Under the pieces are notes generated by a model. The model was not told the DNA's origin, did no database searches, and was given only the letters and a program-made list of their open reading frames with translations. Shown here piece after piece: positions 47,868 to 60,464 of a stretch of 64,000 nucleotides of DNA; the first letter of the stretch is position 1; every line of letters starts with the position of its first letter. The translations under genes and the position numbers were made by a program. Origin of the DNA: Metaphire vulgaris. Lineage: Eukaryota; Annelida; Clitellata; Crassiclitellata; Megascolecidae. The DNA lies in assembly GCA_018105865.1 (NCBI GenBank), contig CM030841.1:13764182-13828181 (forward strand). Reading direction: 5' to 3'.

Positions 47868-48302
47868 TGGGATTCAACAATATCATTGTAGGCCTATTTA
47901 TTTGTGTAACCTAATATTTTATATATTCAATCTTGGCATCTGTTAGAAGTGGTAGAATTTTATTTTAAAAGCAACTTAGCCTGTAGACATAGCCTATGCC
48001 TATATATTATGCTATATATCATGGCACCTCAATGCTTTTATTAGTAAGGCCATTCCATGCATTTTGTTTCAACAGGTTAATCAGCAACATTCAATTCATA
48101 ACGCCTGCTGTAGACAACAACTAATTCCAGTCGCAGTAGAAAGCTTTTATAATTATAATTGCAGATACGATATTCAGTAGTTTGGTTTGATGTTTACAAG
48201 TCCAAAACCTTCACTGATTCACGAGAGACATGGTCCTAAGGATAATGAGTTTCCGTGAAGGGCTTAAACAGTTCAACCTATTTCAACATCTTGCAAACGC
48301 AG

Positions 48303-48493
48303 CAGTGGCGGCTCTAGGATTTGGCAAGTGGGGGGGGGGTGGGGTGGCAACTTCTAATCATGGGGTGGCCATCCATTTGTTGTTTGATGTATGTAGCATT
48401 AAGTGTAGAGTCCCAACAGGAGGAACTGGGTGGGGGGGCAGGCATTCAATAGGGGCACGGGCCCATCTGGTCCCCCCGGTGGAGCCGCCACTG
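48303..48493 (+). mobile_element. hAT MITE, CAGTGGCGGCTC family, copy 1
   Basis: Inverted ends CAGTGGCGGCTC. Perfect 8-bp duplication AAACGCAG at 48295-48302 and 48494-48501. Contains GGCAAGTGGGGG, CTTCTAATCATGGGG and GGCACGGGCCC. Confidence 0.9.
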
Positions 48494-48781
48494 AAACGCA
48501 GTGATTCAATATCATGGTGCTAAAAGGATTATATTTCTGTCAAAGTCTGTAACGTTTGTGTACATGTGTGAGGTCTAGTAGGCCTATTATAAACAATGAA
48601 TACTTCATATATAGAAAACTAATTATTACAGCTGATAAATTGTGATAATACATCGAGGTCTACCGTCTATGTATACTGTATGTGTGCTAAATTTAAATTA
48701 CTAGAATGACTGATTTGTCTAACACTGCAAACAATAACTTGCGGTCCCCAAACAGTTGCAAACCGTAGCATCTACCAGAAC

Positions 48782-48967
48782 CAGTGGCGGCTCTAGGATT
48801 GGGCAAGTGGGGGGGGGGCGTTTGGGTGCCAACTTCTAATCATGGGGCCAACAATTTGTTGTTTAATGTAAGTATCATTAAGTATAGGGTCCCAACTGGG
48901 GGGGGGCAGTGGGGGGAGGCACTCAATAGGGGGCACGGGCCCCCTTCTCCCGGTGGAGCCGCCACTG
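48782..48967 (+). mobile_element. hAT MITE, CAGTGGCGGCTC family, copy 2
   Basis: Same orientation and interior as copy 1, 288 bases downstream of it. Flanks ACCAGAAC and GCCAGAAC form an 8-bp duplication with one mismatch. It abuts a CpG-rich region. Confidence 0.87.
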
Positions 48968-49150
48968 GCCAGAACGCGGAGTCGGAACGGAAGCGGTCTA
49001 GGCGCTGCCGGCTGAAAAGGGCCTTCAGCCCATCACCGGCAGAACAGGCGAGTCCACTTGGTGGTAGCGGCGAAACCGCGTCCAGACTCCAGAGGCAGAA
49101 AACGCATTAACACTGTACGTGCTTCGGTGGAGTGGAAAGACTATGGGTAG
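48968..49150 (+). promoter_or_regulatory. CpG-rich patch, possible promoter or first exon
   Basis: Dense CpG (CGGAGTCGGAACGG, CTAGGCGCTGCCGG, GCGGCGAAACCGCG) in an otherwise AT-rich window. It ends near GACTATGG followed by a GTAGGT donor at 49146. It could be the 5' untranslated exon of the gene whose next exon is at 56676. Inference. Confidence 0.35.
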
Positions 49151-50430
49151 GTTACGCTGTTTACTTTGAACGGAATTTAGATTTCGATTCATACGCGTTA
49201 GTGTATTGTAATGTCTGCATGAACACGGTATTTACGTAGTAAATGTGACGGTAAATTTTAATGTTGAATTGTCAGAATAAGTTGAATGCATGTACAATAT
49301 GCAGCGTATATTATATTACTGGATGCTGTTGTAGCAGTGGTGATCGTAACTGAAGAGCGTGCTGTTTATTAGAAGCGAAATTTACAGTGTTGGCAGAAGT
49401 TTTAAGACCATTATCTTCTATTGATCCAAGTGCAGCGTGCATCACTCTGCATTTAAGTGGTTCTTTGTTCAAAATAACGTCTCCAGGGTGAGTGAATCAT
49501 TCAGGGGGTGGGAGGCGGGGGCACGTGTTCCGCCTTTTGTGGTTTTGTGAGTCACAAATTGACCGTGAAAGATCCACTGGAACTGAACAGTAGAGTCAGT
49601 TTTTTACACCACCCTAAGCACCCTTACGAGTTCCTGTCTGAGAACTTGCATCAATATATTGTGCACAGTTTAGAACCCGAATTGTCGTTGTATTTTGATG
49701 AAATGGTTTTAATTGAATACAGTAACTGTTTGGTTGATCCGGCAGCGGAGGCATCACCTCATCATTTTCAGAATGCATCAAATTGAGTGGGGTGGGGGCT
49801 AAGTCTGTGGTTCTGTATGCTTGTAAGGTTTATGTTGAGTTTTGTAAAGATTGATATTTATTTTGCAAGTGAACATGTTCTTTTATCCTTCCACTTGGAC
49901 CAGCAGCCAATCTTTAAGTGCAGCAGCTGCTTCCTAGAGATAGCGCCGGGTGGACATTCATCATTGCGCTTGAAACTACCATGGACTACCGCACAGTGCA
50001 TGTATTGCATTCTTTTGTGCGATGGAGCGCATGAAAAACACCGGAATAGACTGGCATCACCTGTGGAATTGCAATAGACATCTACTGTACAGTGTACATA
50101 TAAAATTTCAGAAAATGAATCATGCAAAAAGTTCGGAATGCCTGGCTGGTGTTGTTCGGCTGTTGAGAAGGGTTGTGTTCCTCAGCGTTTTGAGTTGAAG
50201 AAAGTGGCAAGCCATCACCCAGTAATCTGGAGCTTTATCTTTGATGTGTGGAGTTTTCTTTTCAGTTCAGTTCTGCTTTCTTTCCCGAGTGTAGGGACTG
50301 TTTTTATCTTGATCTGAATGAACGAAGGAATGAAAGAACAAACGAATGAACGAATGAACTAATGAATCATATCTACTGTGCAATAACAGCATCACAACAA
50401 TTTCCACAGCTTACAGTTTCTATTAAGGAG

Positions 50431-50595
50431 CAGGGTGCGATTTGTAGGGGGGATTTCCCCCCACTGCCCAACTGCATCCCCCCTACTGCTACATCCCCCA
50501 CCACTACATCCCCCCACTGCTACACTTCCCCAACAACTACATCCCCCAAGCTCGACGTATCCCCCCCACTGCTCCAGGTCACAAATCGCACCATG
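50431..50595. mobile_element. hAT-type MITE with CCCC-rich centre
   Basis: Ends CAGGGTGCGATTTGT and the inverse of CATGGTGCGATTTGT. Perfect 8-bp duplication TTAAGGAG at 50423-50430 and 50596-50603. The centre is a degenerate repeat of CCCACTGCTACATCCCC. Confidence 0.87.
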
Positions 50596-51103
50596 TTAAG
50601 GAGTTGAAACAAATTGGAAATATAATGTTGAGTGGAAAATGAAATATACAGTTTTCACTTCACCACAGACCCAGCAAATCAGCAGTGTCATTTGGTTGGC
50701 ATTCTGCTTTCTGGTAACAGCAGCCAAAGGATACCAACTAGTATTAGGCATTTGGAATATGATTGCGGGGCCAGCAGCATGTTTGAAAATTTTTTGCTAA
50801 GAAGTGTTTGATACTTTCAAAATGTCTACGGCTGCAGTCATAGAAAAGTAATGCAGGACCTAAATTTTGCGCATGGCGCCTGTGTTATTGATTTGAGGCT
50901 CTGGTCTTCTTAGTGACACACAACAGTTTGCCTTGTGAAGTCTAGATATGAGACCAGTATTTTTTGCGTGCATAAAAAGATCTTTCAGGCATAAAATGAT
51001 TTAGTAACTGCATATTAAAAGTTTTATTTCAGCATTTTACTTCAAGTCAAGTCAGTGGACCATTGTGGCTGGCAACGGGCGTTTCACTTTATAGACTCTT
51101 TAA

Positions 51104-51175
51104 CCCCTTAACCGTGTATTTAACTGTAACTCAATGTAAAATGGACGGACATATCCTTGATCCCCAGTTAAGGGG
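51104..51175. mobile_element. 72-bp TTAA-flanked mini inverted-repeat element, copy 1
   Basis: Starts CCCCTTAACCG, ends the inverse of CCCCTTAACTGG, and sits exactly between two TTAA tetranucleotides, the piggyBac-type target. The core GTAACTCAATGTAAAATGGA is shared with the copy at 60266-60338. Confidence 0.6.
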
Positions 51176-51857
51176 TTAAGGCTAAGCAGTCTTCCGGGGA
51201 TTGCAATGAAGTGGTCTTGTAGAGTTTCCAAACATTTTGTTTTATCTTGTAAGACTTCCAATTTCCAGTTGGCACATGTACTTTGGCAAATATGCTGATG
51301 TGTTTGGGGGGAGGCCAGGCCAGTGTTTGCCCAATTGGGTCAGTTGAGAGACCAGTGAGTTGACCTGATTTTGTCTGGATCTGCTCCCTTAACTTCCAGA
51401 TGTTTGGACAGTATCTGGTAGATCTGGTATAAAGGAAGATGTTACCTTTGCCCAGTGATAAAATCGGCCAGTCATCTTTGCCTCTTAACATGAGCAGCAG
51501 AAGACCTGTGGGATGTTTGGATGATGTTTGCAAGATGGAGGAATTAGTAAGTAAGATTGGTATGTGCTCATAAAAGCTGCAGATTGGACCAGAACACTTG
51601 AATGGGATGGTTTGCTAGTTAGGGAAATCTTTTGGTGATTTAAATATGCTCGTTGTCTTGACACGAAACCGAAAGGATCTCTGAAAAGACGTGAACTTAC
51701 TAACTTTAGTCTTGTGATAGTTTTTTTACCCTCTGGTGAAAGAGTGGTGCATCAGGAGGTGAACAATTTAGAACAGTAGTGTAGCTGTGACCTCTCTCAA
51801 TGAGTAACACTACCAGTAAATAGAATACAGTTGAATAGTATAATTAACTTGGTTTAT

Positions 51858-52156
51858 CGGTGGCAGTTCCACCATGTTGATGACTGGGGATGCATCCCCC
51901 ACCAGGGTTCCGGATGACCTATTTTCCTTGTCAACCTGTTTTCCGGTGAGTCTTAAAAATTTAGTGAAAAATACTGTGAATGACCTTCTTTTTTGCTTGT
52001 TGGCCTTTTTTGGCAAGGTTTATTAACATTTAGTGGGCAAAACACTAACAATGAATTTTTTTCTCCCATTTCTTTTTTTCTTCTTCACTTTGCATCCCCC
52101 ACCAACTTCCTATACATTTTTTTCATCCCCACCAAGAATCCCTGGAACTGCCACTG
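51858..52156. mobile_element. hAT-type MITE (299 bp)
   Basis: Left CGGTGGCAGTTCCA, right the inverse of CAGTGGCAGTTCCA. Perfect 8-bp duplication TGGTTTAT at 51850-51857 and 52157-52164. Internal GCATCCCCCACCA occurs twice. Confidence 0.87.
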
Positions 52157-52467
52157 TGGTTTATGCATTTTTGCTGGAACAATGGAAGCCCTTTTCTTGT
52201 ATAGATTGATGTGCTCTGTTATGTGTGCTGTGTATAACAGGCATACTGTTTGTAATTGGAAAATGGCCTTGCTGCTGTTTATCATGTGGACAAAGTCCAG
52301 AAGCAAGGATATCTTTCTTAAATTTTGTGGCAGGTCATATAGCTGCAGTTTCAATTTTCTGAAAGTGTTATCTGATATCTTGTACTATTTAATCTTGCTT
52401 TGAGATTTGGCTCTGTGGGTCATGAGATCATGCCACTAGTCAGTAACCACCTATCCATAGTATCCAC

Positions 52468-52695
52468 CAGGCCTGAGGAGATGGGGGTGCAGCCGGTACA
52501 TTGTTCCGGGGCCCATGGAGCCCACAGGGGCCCATGCCTGATAAGTTTTTTTTGCTTGTCAGACTCTTTCTGGAGAGGCGATAACGTTTTTTTTGCTCGT
52601 CAGGTTTTTCGGAGAGTTGATAAATTTTTCTCTGGGACCCGTCACAATTTTTTTGTATTTTGTACCGGGGCCCGGAACTTCTCTCAGCGGCCCTG
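52468..52695. mobile_element. hAT-type MITE (228 bp)
   Basis: Left CAGGCCTGAGGAGATGG, right the inverse of CAGGGCCGCTGAGAGAAG. Flanks GTATCCAC and GTGTCCAC form an 8-bp duplication with one mismatch. Relative of 12507-12683. Confidence 0.78.
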
Positions 52696-52699
52696 GTGT

Positions 52700-54389
52700 C
52701 CACAAACTTCAACTTTCCAGAAGTATGAATTCTCACGATTTAGAAACCAGCTATATACTACAGGTATTTTCTACAAAATCTTAGGTTGAACAGTTGTTCA
52801 GGTCAACAAATCTGTCAGTTTATCAATAGAAGTGCATTTACTGTATTAACAACAGTGTGGCTCACATTCAAAGTGCATTTATTTTGTGCTAGATTGAGTT
52901 GCATTTGTAGATTAGCATTCTTATTCAGTAATTATCATTGGTTGATGGTAACATGAACAGTAGAAAGAGAAATGGACTTGCAGTATAGGACAGCTATGAC
53001 CATTCTTTTCAGCGTCTGCATTTGTAAATTATAATTTTGGAAACTTCTAGTGATTATTCACTTTAGTCTGCCTGGAGTTGTACAGCGATGGCCACGACAG
53101 GCAAGAATCGGTACATATATTTTCTGGTACTCTTTTGTCTGAATGTATTCAAAATTGTCTTTTTGGCCTTACTTTTCCTATCCGTAATATATTGAGCAAA
53201 ATAGGTACCTTACACCCCAACTGCCACGAGTTTCTGACTTTGCTTGAGTTTCTGACTTTGCTTGAGATTATGTTTGGTTTGATGTGTTTCAAGGAGTTAC
53301 TGGTCTTGCTCTATTCCTCTTCAGTGGTGTTTTCCACTGACAACTGATCGATTTATAGATAATGAATTATAAAGTAATACTTTTTCCTTGGGGCAGAATG
53401 AATGGAAGGTTTACTGTTGCTTCTGTACTGTCCTAACCGAACTATGCACACTTGCACGCATGCGCGCGCGCTCGCACACACACACACGTGCAGACATACA
53501 GTATTTTATGAGAGATCATTTGATCTGGCACAGCATTGTATTACTGGTAGCAGGAGTTGGTACCGTGCTTCTGCATCCAACATACTATTTCTACTGGATG
53601 CAAGGAAGGCTTGAGATCACAATAGCCATTTCCAGCTGTATTATGATGGTCTTTTAATTAATGAATAGTCGTAGTCTTCTGGGTTTCATTTCCTTCAGAC
53701 TGGCTGATTTATTGACATTCTGTCTTTTTTTGTCGTGAGTCATTGGTGACGCAGCAAGGCGAAAAGCAGAGAAATTTCTGGTAAACATAGTAGTCAGTTA
53801 TTGCTTCAAACAGCTCTAGCTGCTAGCACCTGTTTAAGACGATATGCTTTACTGATCCAAGCAGTCATTTAAGCATAATGTGATCTCACACTGTAGTAAA
53901 GCATGGACTACTAGATCCAGTAGTCCATGAGTAAAGTGTAGGATTACAATATGGCTTTGATGAATGGTCAATTTTAGCATTTCTGTTCCAGTGTTTAGTT
54001 TCTTGTCATGGTTAGTCTTGATAGCTTGACTTAGCAGTGACTGAGGTTGCGTGATTGTGCTGTGATAATTATAATAATTTCCAGGTTCAGATTTCTGTTA
54101 TTAATATTATATTGATTTTTATGTCATTGTATGCATCTGTCACAAATGAAAATGATATTTTAAGTGATAAGTTCACAGGAGATGTAGAACTTTGGTTATT
54201 TTGGGATTATTTTTTATTGCTCAAGAAACTTAAGTTCACAGAAGGCTGTTCTTGTACCAGTTAGTTATTGGTTACATTAATAGCAAACTATCCTTAGATT
54301 TTTGATAGATATTTTATAAAGGCCAGAAATGAATCGTACAAAGGCAGTCAATTTCCAATGGTTACATATATGTTATATTCTTCTTTCTT
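52700..54389. other. Non-coding stretch
   Basis: Apart from a GCGC/ACAC tract at 53456-53488 and an imperfect direct repeat of GAGTTTCTGACTTTGCTT at 53229-53265, nothing with coding or repeat structure could be supported. Confidence 0.4.
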
Positions 54390-54840
54390 TCCTTCCTTCA
54401 TTCCCTATTGGGTTGGCTGATGGGTGTGAATGAGTTCATTCCACTTTTGTCTATCTCGTCCTGCCTTGGTGAAGTTTCTTTGCATTTCTTCTGCATCGTA
54501 TTTTAAGTTTTCCTCCCATGTTTTTCTTGGTCTTCCTGTTCTCCTGTTTCCTTCAACATAGTTGTGTAGTCCTTTTTTGGTAGTCTTTCTTTCTTCATTC
54601 TTTCAACATGATCAAACCATTTCAGTCTTCGTTTCTGTATTGATTCAAATATCGTTTCTTTTTGCTTTGTCTTTTATCTGATCATTTTGGTTCTTATTCT
54701 TTGTCTTCAGCTTACTCCTGCTATTCCTCTTAACCAGTTAATTTCTGCAGTCATTAATCTGCTTTCATCTTTCTTCTTTATGGTCCAGCATTCTGCTCCA
54801 TATAAAAATGTTGGTTTAATTAGTGTATTATATAGTTTTA
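54390..54840 (-). mobile_element. LINE 3' region, decayed
   Basis: The minus strand reads GAECWTIKKKDESRLMTAEI, then NWLRGIAGVS, then RRLKWFDHVERMK, with stops, the C-terminal part of a non-LTR reverse transcriptase after the polymerase core. Confidence 0.75.
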
Positions 54841-55245
54841 GTTTTGTTTTTCAATGATATTTGTTAATATATTTGTTAATATGTTATATTAGCAAATATC
54901 AATGAACAGCCATTAGAGCATTCATTTATTCATTTATTTCTTTATGGTTTTGGGCAGGCAGTCTGTTTTTCAGACCTGTAAGGCAAATGTTTGTGCTAGG
55001 TGATCTATGTTCTTCAGCCATTTCCCATCAAGGGCCAAATTTCATAGAAGTTTCATTCCATGGACCATATTTCAAAATTCCCGATTAAGCATGCCATTGA
55101 ATAAGTATAAAATATATAAGCACAAGGTATTTTTATGGTGATTGTACAATATATACACATCAATCCATACATTGTGTATGTGTATGGGTGTATAGTGCAA
55201 GAACGTTAACAAATCAGTGACTTTCATGGATGTACTTGGCATTTG

Positions 55246-55246
<1 letters not shown>

Positions 55247-55299
<53 letters not shown>

Positions 55300-55300
55300 T
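55247..55300. repeat. (TAA)n microsatellite
   Basis: About 18 TAA triplets. Adjacent text gives no retroposon body that I can recognise. The 1.3 kb that follow, up to 56675, hold no exon I can support. Confidence 0.9.
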
Positions 55301-56675
55301 AGGTTTAAAGTGGTTCAGGAGGGTTTGCTCTGTGTGAGAACCACTGTTCATTTTTTTATGAGAGCACTATGTAGTTTGAGCATTGATATTTACAATATTT
55401 GTGTGTATTTATGTATTTCAAAATCTTATTAGTACCACATAATATGATGACCAGTATATAAAATTGTTGTATTTGGTGTAATGATGTATACAAGTTACAA
55501 GTTTGGTTTAAGTCGAAAGCTTAAGATATCTAAGGATTTAAGGGTTCAAGTAGCATATATGATCCAACCCATCATAATTATTGTGCCAGTGGGTCAATAT
55601 TTTTCACACGGACTGAGTTGATAAACAAAACACTAAGGACATTTTAGAGCAGATCAAGGCGCCCTGTGTCTCATTATGCATGGTTAAATGTTATTTCTGA
55701 AATTAGTTTTCACAACATGCGTTTGGGATCTTGCAATGCAAACTGTTGGTAGATTTATTTGGAGAAGCATCCTAGCATAAAACAGGACCTTGCCTTCATA
55801 CCCCTCCCCCACCCAAATATTTTTATGCCAAGCTGCCATTAGGTGCTTTGACTTTAAGATGAGGATGGGACAAGAAGAGTCATGTAAGGGGTTGGATTTG
55901 GGATAGTTGGGATGATTCCCTTATGTTTAGGAGTGCATGTCATGATTTCTTGGATTGACAGGGAATTTACTTTATGATACAGATAGACAAAGATACAAAG
56001 ATACATTTGCTATATGATACAGATAGTTAACACTTGAGGTAAACATTATTTTCACACAATCCTCTTGTGCTGCTTGTTCGTATAATGATTTCCAAAAGGT
56101 AATATAAGTCTGAGAGATTACCGGTACAGGATCTTCTCTGATCCACCCTTAACTGTATATTTATAGTTCTTCAAAAATTCAGCATGGTTTCGGATTCTGG
56201 CCATAAGATGCCGTACTAGTGACTTTTAAAAAGTGAATATGTTGCAGTTTTACGAGTAAAGTATCTTTGACCTAACTGCTCTTTGGTAATGGGTGCCGGT
56301 ACCCTTGAACTGTTGATCTGTTATGTCTGAGTTGCGTGATTCATGTCAGTTTAGTGCAGTTATTAAATGTATCCAGTCAGAAAATTACCGCAGGCTTGAA
56401 TCGGTTTTAGTTTTAAACCATTCGATACTGTTAAAGAAATTTAGGCTGTTTTTTTCGGTGTTGATAAAGGCAATTTGAGCTTAAGGGCATCCACAGTAGA
56501 TCCAGTGGTGTGAACCTGATTCCGATGCTGGTTAGTTTGCGCTTTACAGTGGCTATTAGAAGCATGACTGTTACTAAAATGGTGCTGCCAAGTCAGTAAC
56601 CATTGCCACTGCTTTTGCATAAGTCATCATGTCGTACACTTTGAATTTTTAATGCTAATCTAATTTATTTTTCAG

Positions 56676-57176
56676 CAGAAAAGGCTTCTAGTGAGAATGG
56701 CCTCCGAAATAATAAAGTTGGATTCAGGAAGCACCTTCATGTTAGCGATTAGTCCGTAAAGAGTTTTGATGCTGGAAAAAGGTAGCTGGCCGAAAAACCG
56801 ACGAAAGGGAGAGAAAAAGACGAGAGAGCTTGTATGAGAAACTAAGCAAAGGGTTGGTCTGGGCACTCATTCTGTGTGTCTTGTGTATAGGAAATGCCAT
56901 ATTGTTAGGACTTCGTGACAGAAGTGCCAGATGGAAAGCCAACGAAGGAGTTCCGCTGTTTCCGGTTTCTGGACGAACGTCTTTTGGAAGTGCAGCAATG
57001 CAATGCCGGTACATGGTAGCTTATTGACGAGAGTCATCTTGATGCTGTTTGCCGCGTCGCACTTTCATCTTGCCTGCAGTCGACCTGTTAGCAACGATCA
57101 TCAGCATCACCACAGCAGTCACGGAAGGCGGGGAGTGTACGAAGGACTGAGCGAACAGTCGCAGATTGACGGAACG
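56676..57176 (+). CDS. Candidate exon with signal-peptide-like start (partial gene)
   Basis: An acceptor (TTATTTTTCAG) precedes 56676. A long leader with several upstream ATGs follows. A frame opens at 56931, with an internal ATG at 57003 giving MPVHGSLLTRVILMLFAASH, then FHLACSRPVS, a plausible cleaved signal peptide. Next comes a His-rich NDHQHHHSSHGRRGVYEGLS and SEQSQIDGT. At 57177 a GTTAGC boundary is in phase 0; this donor is weak. Base composition and CpG content are higher than the flanks, unlike the nearby LINE remnants. The likely product is a secreted or membrane protein whose further exons lie beyond the window or were not found. Family unknown. Confidence 0.4.
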
Positions 57177-57291
57177 GTTAGCTGTCTAAATTTGATTCGT
57201 AATTCAAAAATTTTTTCTCTAGTAATCTCATTGTGTCTGATAATCACAAGATAGAAAACTTTTGTGTCTAATGTTGTTTTATTATTATAAT

Positions 57292-57293
57292 CT

Positions 57294-57355
<62 letters not shown>

Positions 57356-57760
57356 CAGAAATTGATTGGGGTGGCATATAGTACAAGTGCTGCTAGGATG
57401 CCTAGCAATCAAAAAGACATTATACACACTGTATCTTACAACAATCAATGTTTTGGATATCTACAAACAAATAAAGCAGTTTTCGGTTCTTGTTTAAATG
57501 CTTTTAGTGTCTTTGCCATAGTTGTTGATGACGTCAGGTTATTCCAAATTTTGGCAGCAGCTATCAGGAACCTGCAGTTGCCAATGGCGATGCGATTTCT
57601 TGGAGTATGGTTTTATCTAGCATATTCGGTTGTTGGCAAAAACTTAAAATGAATGGTTTGGCTGGTATAGACTTTTTATTTCTTAGATTGATGTACTGGT
57701 ATACATCAGTTCATGAAAGCCTTTCTTTGGTGGAGTATAAGGCTGACATTTTCATCTCTG
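57292..57760 (-). mobile_element. LINE 3' end with (TAA)n tail
   Basis: The minus strand encodes FLIAAAKIWNNLTSSTTMAK, then TLKAFKQEPKT, the terminal motif of a non-LTR element. Its tail is the triplet tract seen as TAA at 57292-57355. Confidence 0.7.
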
Positions 57761-58639
57761 GAGGTTAACATAAACACAGTGTAAAAATGGACACTTGCTC
57801 ATACCAAAGGCATCTCATATAAATGCATAAATGGCTGAGTCTAGTTCTTCTTGTATCATAAAAAGATGTTTTCGTTGCTAAGAATAGTGACTATTTTTTT
57901 TAGCAAACATTGGGATGGGAGAGCTAAGAGCCAACCAGAACATTTGGCTGAGCCCAGGAAAACGGAATTCATGATGCTGGGATCTCACTGAGATAAAATA
58001 TGCAAAGGAGAGGTATTAAAGAGGGATTAGAGTGGCATGATGGAAATAACCAGAAAAATTACTAGCAGAGAGGCAGACAGGCAGACAGACAGACAGACAG
58101 ACAGACAGAGTTGGGTGGATCTACTGTAGTCTTCTTTCATAAATGAATAACTTTTTCTATAGTTTCCTGGTGTATCAAGGGAAGATATAGCCTTCCCTTC
58201 TGTGGAGCCTAGATTCTGTAGGAATGTGATTGGAGTCCATTGACTGTGATGATGTAATCTGATGGTTAATAAGTTTGTCTGCCCCCCCCCTCTCCTCACC
58301 GCTGGAGGCTGGATTTTTAGTATTGCTACAGGTTCTGTTACCATTCTAGTAGTTTGTGAAAAGGTCCATTAAACCTGTCTGCAAATATACTCATCTTGGT
58401 CATGAAGGTAACAAGGGTAAGGAGAGTGGGATGGGTGCTTGCATTAACTGCGGTTTGTTGCTAACAAATGGATTTGATACACGTGTGAACTATACTCTGA
58501 TTATTTAACGCTGTTACTAGCGGTGTTAGTAATGCAATAGTAAAGATGGGTAATGTGAAAAGGTTATTCTGGACTGTTAGGGAATTGTGCTATTCAAATT
58601 TAACCTTGAAACAAACCAGTCTCTGCGTCCTCTCTCTCT

Positions 58640-59020
58640 ATCAGTCGTCTCTGACTTTGTGTGATATTATGGACTTTGTTGTGCCATTCTTTTCTGTCCT
58701 GGACCATATTTCTCAGTTCCTAGATGTTCATGTTCATTATTCATGCTCATTGCTTCCATAATGTTCGTGTTCATTGCTTCCATAATGTTATCCATCCATC
58801 TCGTCTTCTGTCTTCCTCTTTTCTTTCTTCCTCTTTTTCTTTTTCCCTCAGCAGCTGCATCAATGGTTTCTTTAAGTGCATCTGTGTCTTCTCATGATAT
58901 GCCCAAAAAACTCCAGTCTCTGCTTAGAATCATTAATTTTCAGGGTTGCTTGTCAGTTTGGAGCTTGACAAATGTTTTGATTGGGATTTTCTCCAAATAC
59001 GCTCAGACACCATAGTGCAC
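58640..59020 (-). mobile_element. LINE 3' region, decayed
   Basis: The minus strand contains GRKKRGRQKTRWMDNIMEA, the basic Arg-Trp-x-Asp motif of non-LTR reverse transcriptase C-termini. The rest is degraded and CT-rich. Confidence 0.55.
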
Positions 59021-59899
59021 TGTAGATGTAATACTATGGCATAATTTCATCAAATCATTTCCTCCATAGCTGCAACGTCCCACCTACTCGCCCTTTTGAC
59101 TAAATGGCCTGGCATGAATGACCCAACCTTTGGCTATAGCTAATTCATTTCGAGATTACCGTAAGCGCATAGGAATAAGGAACCACTTTGGTGCTTCTTT
59201 TGAAAGCACTATAGAAGTTAACGAGATTTACTTACTTATGGCATGATTATATAGTACCCGGTAAGCGTGGCTTCGGCAATGATCTGCTGGACTTTGTACA
59301 CCACTGAAACCTAGTACTAAATAAATATGTATGTGTGTGAGAATAACTTTTTCTTAATTAATTTTACTGAATGATGTTCCTAAAATTGACCTAGACTTTC
59401 ATGTTTTGTTGAGATTTAATTCAAACTTCCATTTAACATTATATATATATTTTTTCTTGAATGTTAAATGTTAAGGCTGTTTGTTGCTTAGTAATACTGA
59501 AGAAACTTAATTACCTGTAATGTGTTTTTTCATACTGTAGACAAAATTAATCAAAACCTAATCTGTGGTGGATGAATTTTTTTATATATTGTTACTTCTC
59601 TTTAGTCTTGCCCTGCTAGCTGGACCTTGTTATTGTTATTCATTGTGATTTATGACTTTGATTTGTCTTTGATCAGTCTGCTAATTAATTATTTACTTTC
59701 ATCAATGGTTGATAAGGTAACACAGTGTAAATATTTACAGTCAAATTTCATGACCAAAATAATTTAAAGATCTTTATTATGACGAGGTTAGATTGCAGCT
59801 GATTTGATATTGTAGTTATTTATAAATTATGATAGGCCTTGTATGTGAATGCAAACTTTGCACAGCTAGAACCTCTATCTATAGTTGCTGACTTATTTC

Positions 59900-59900
<1 letters not shown>

Positions 59901-59964
<64 letters not shown>
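59901..59964. repeat. (TTA)n microsatellite
   Basis: About 21 TTA triplets. Confidence 0.93.
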
Positions 59965-59965
<1 letters not shown>

Positions 59966-60265
59966 ATGGTTGTTAATGCTCATTAAGTTATTCACTAAGT
60001 GAAGAGTCATAAGTGTGAGATGAGTCATGTGCCCAAACAGTGCAAGCCAGACGATAAATGCAGATTTAAGTGAGCATTTGGAAACAACAGCAGTAGAGGT
60101 GTAATATGTGTAGTAGAGTTTGCAACAGAACAGATCACTTTGATAGTATAATGACAATAAAAGAAATGACCATGATAAAATCATCACCATCTATACTTTT
60201 ATTGTTACTTGTTACTATTTATTGGTACTGTGATTTCATGCAGGTTATTTGTTGGCAGTCATTAG

Positions 60266-60338
60266 CCCCTCAACTGGGCAACTATTTGTAACTCAATGTA
60301 AAATGGACGAGCGTTACTCGGGGCACCCAGTTAAGAGG
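60266..60338. mobile_element. TTAA-flanked mini element, copy 2
   Basis: Starts CCCCTCAACTGGG, ends the inverse of CCTCTTAACTGGG, flanked by TTAG and TTAA. It shares GTAACTCAATGTAAAATGGA with copy 1 at 51104-51175. Confidence 0.6.
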
Positions 60339-60464
60339 TTAAACGTAATCTTAGTACCGGTAATTATCTGACAGACTGACTATCTATGAAGTAGACTACT
60401 GGTAAAATGATTTGGTGTTATTTTTAAATATTGTAACTTTGTGTCTAGTTTTAGTACCAGTATG

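Noticed and set aside
48784..49110. 108-codon plus-strand frame
   Set aside because: Chimera of a hAT MITE and the CpG-rich patch; the first half is repeat sequence.
53078..53347. 89-codon plus-strand frame near 53.1 kb
   Set aside because: Contains a recent direct repeat and no splice sites or family resemblance.
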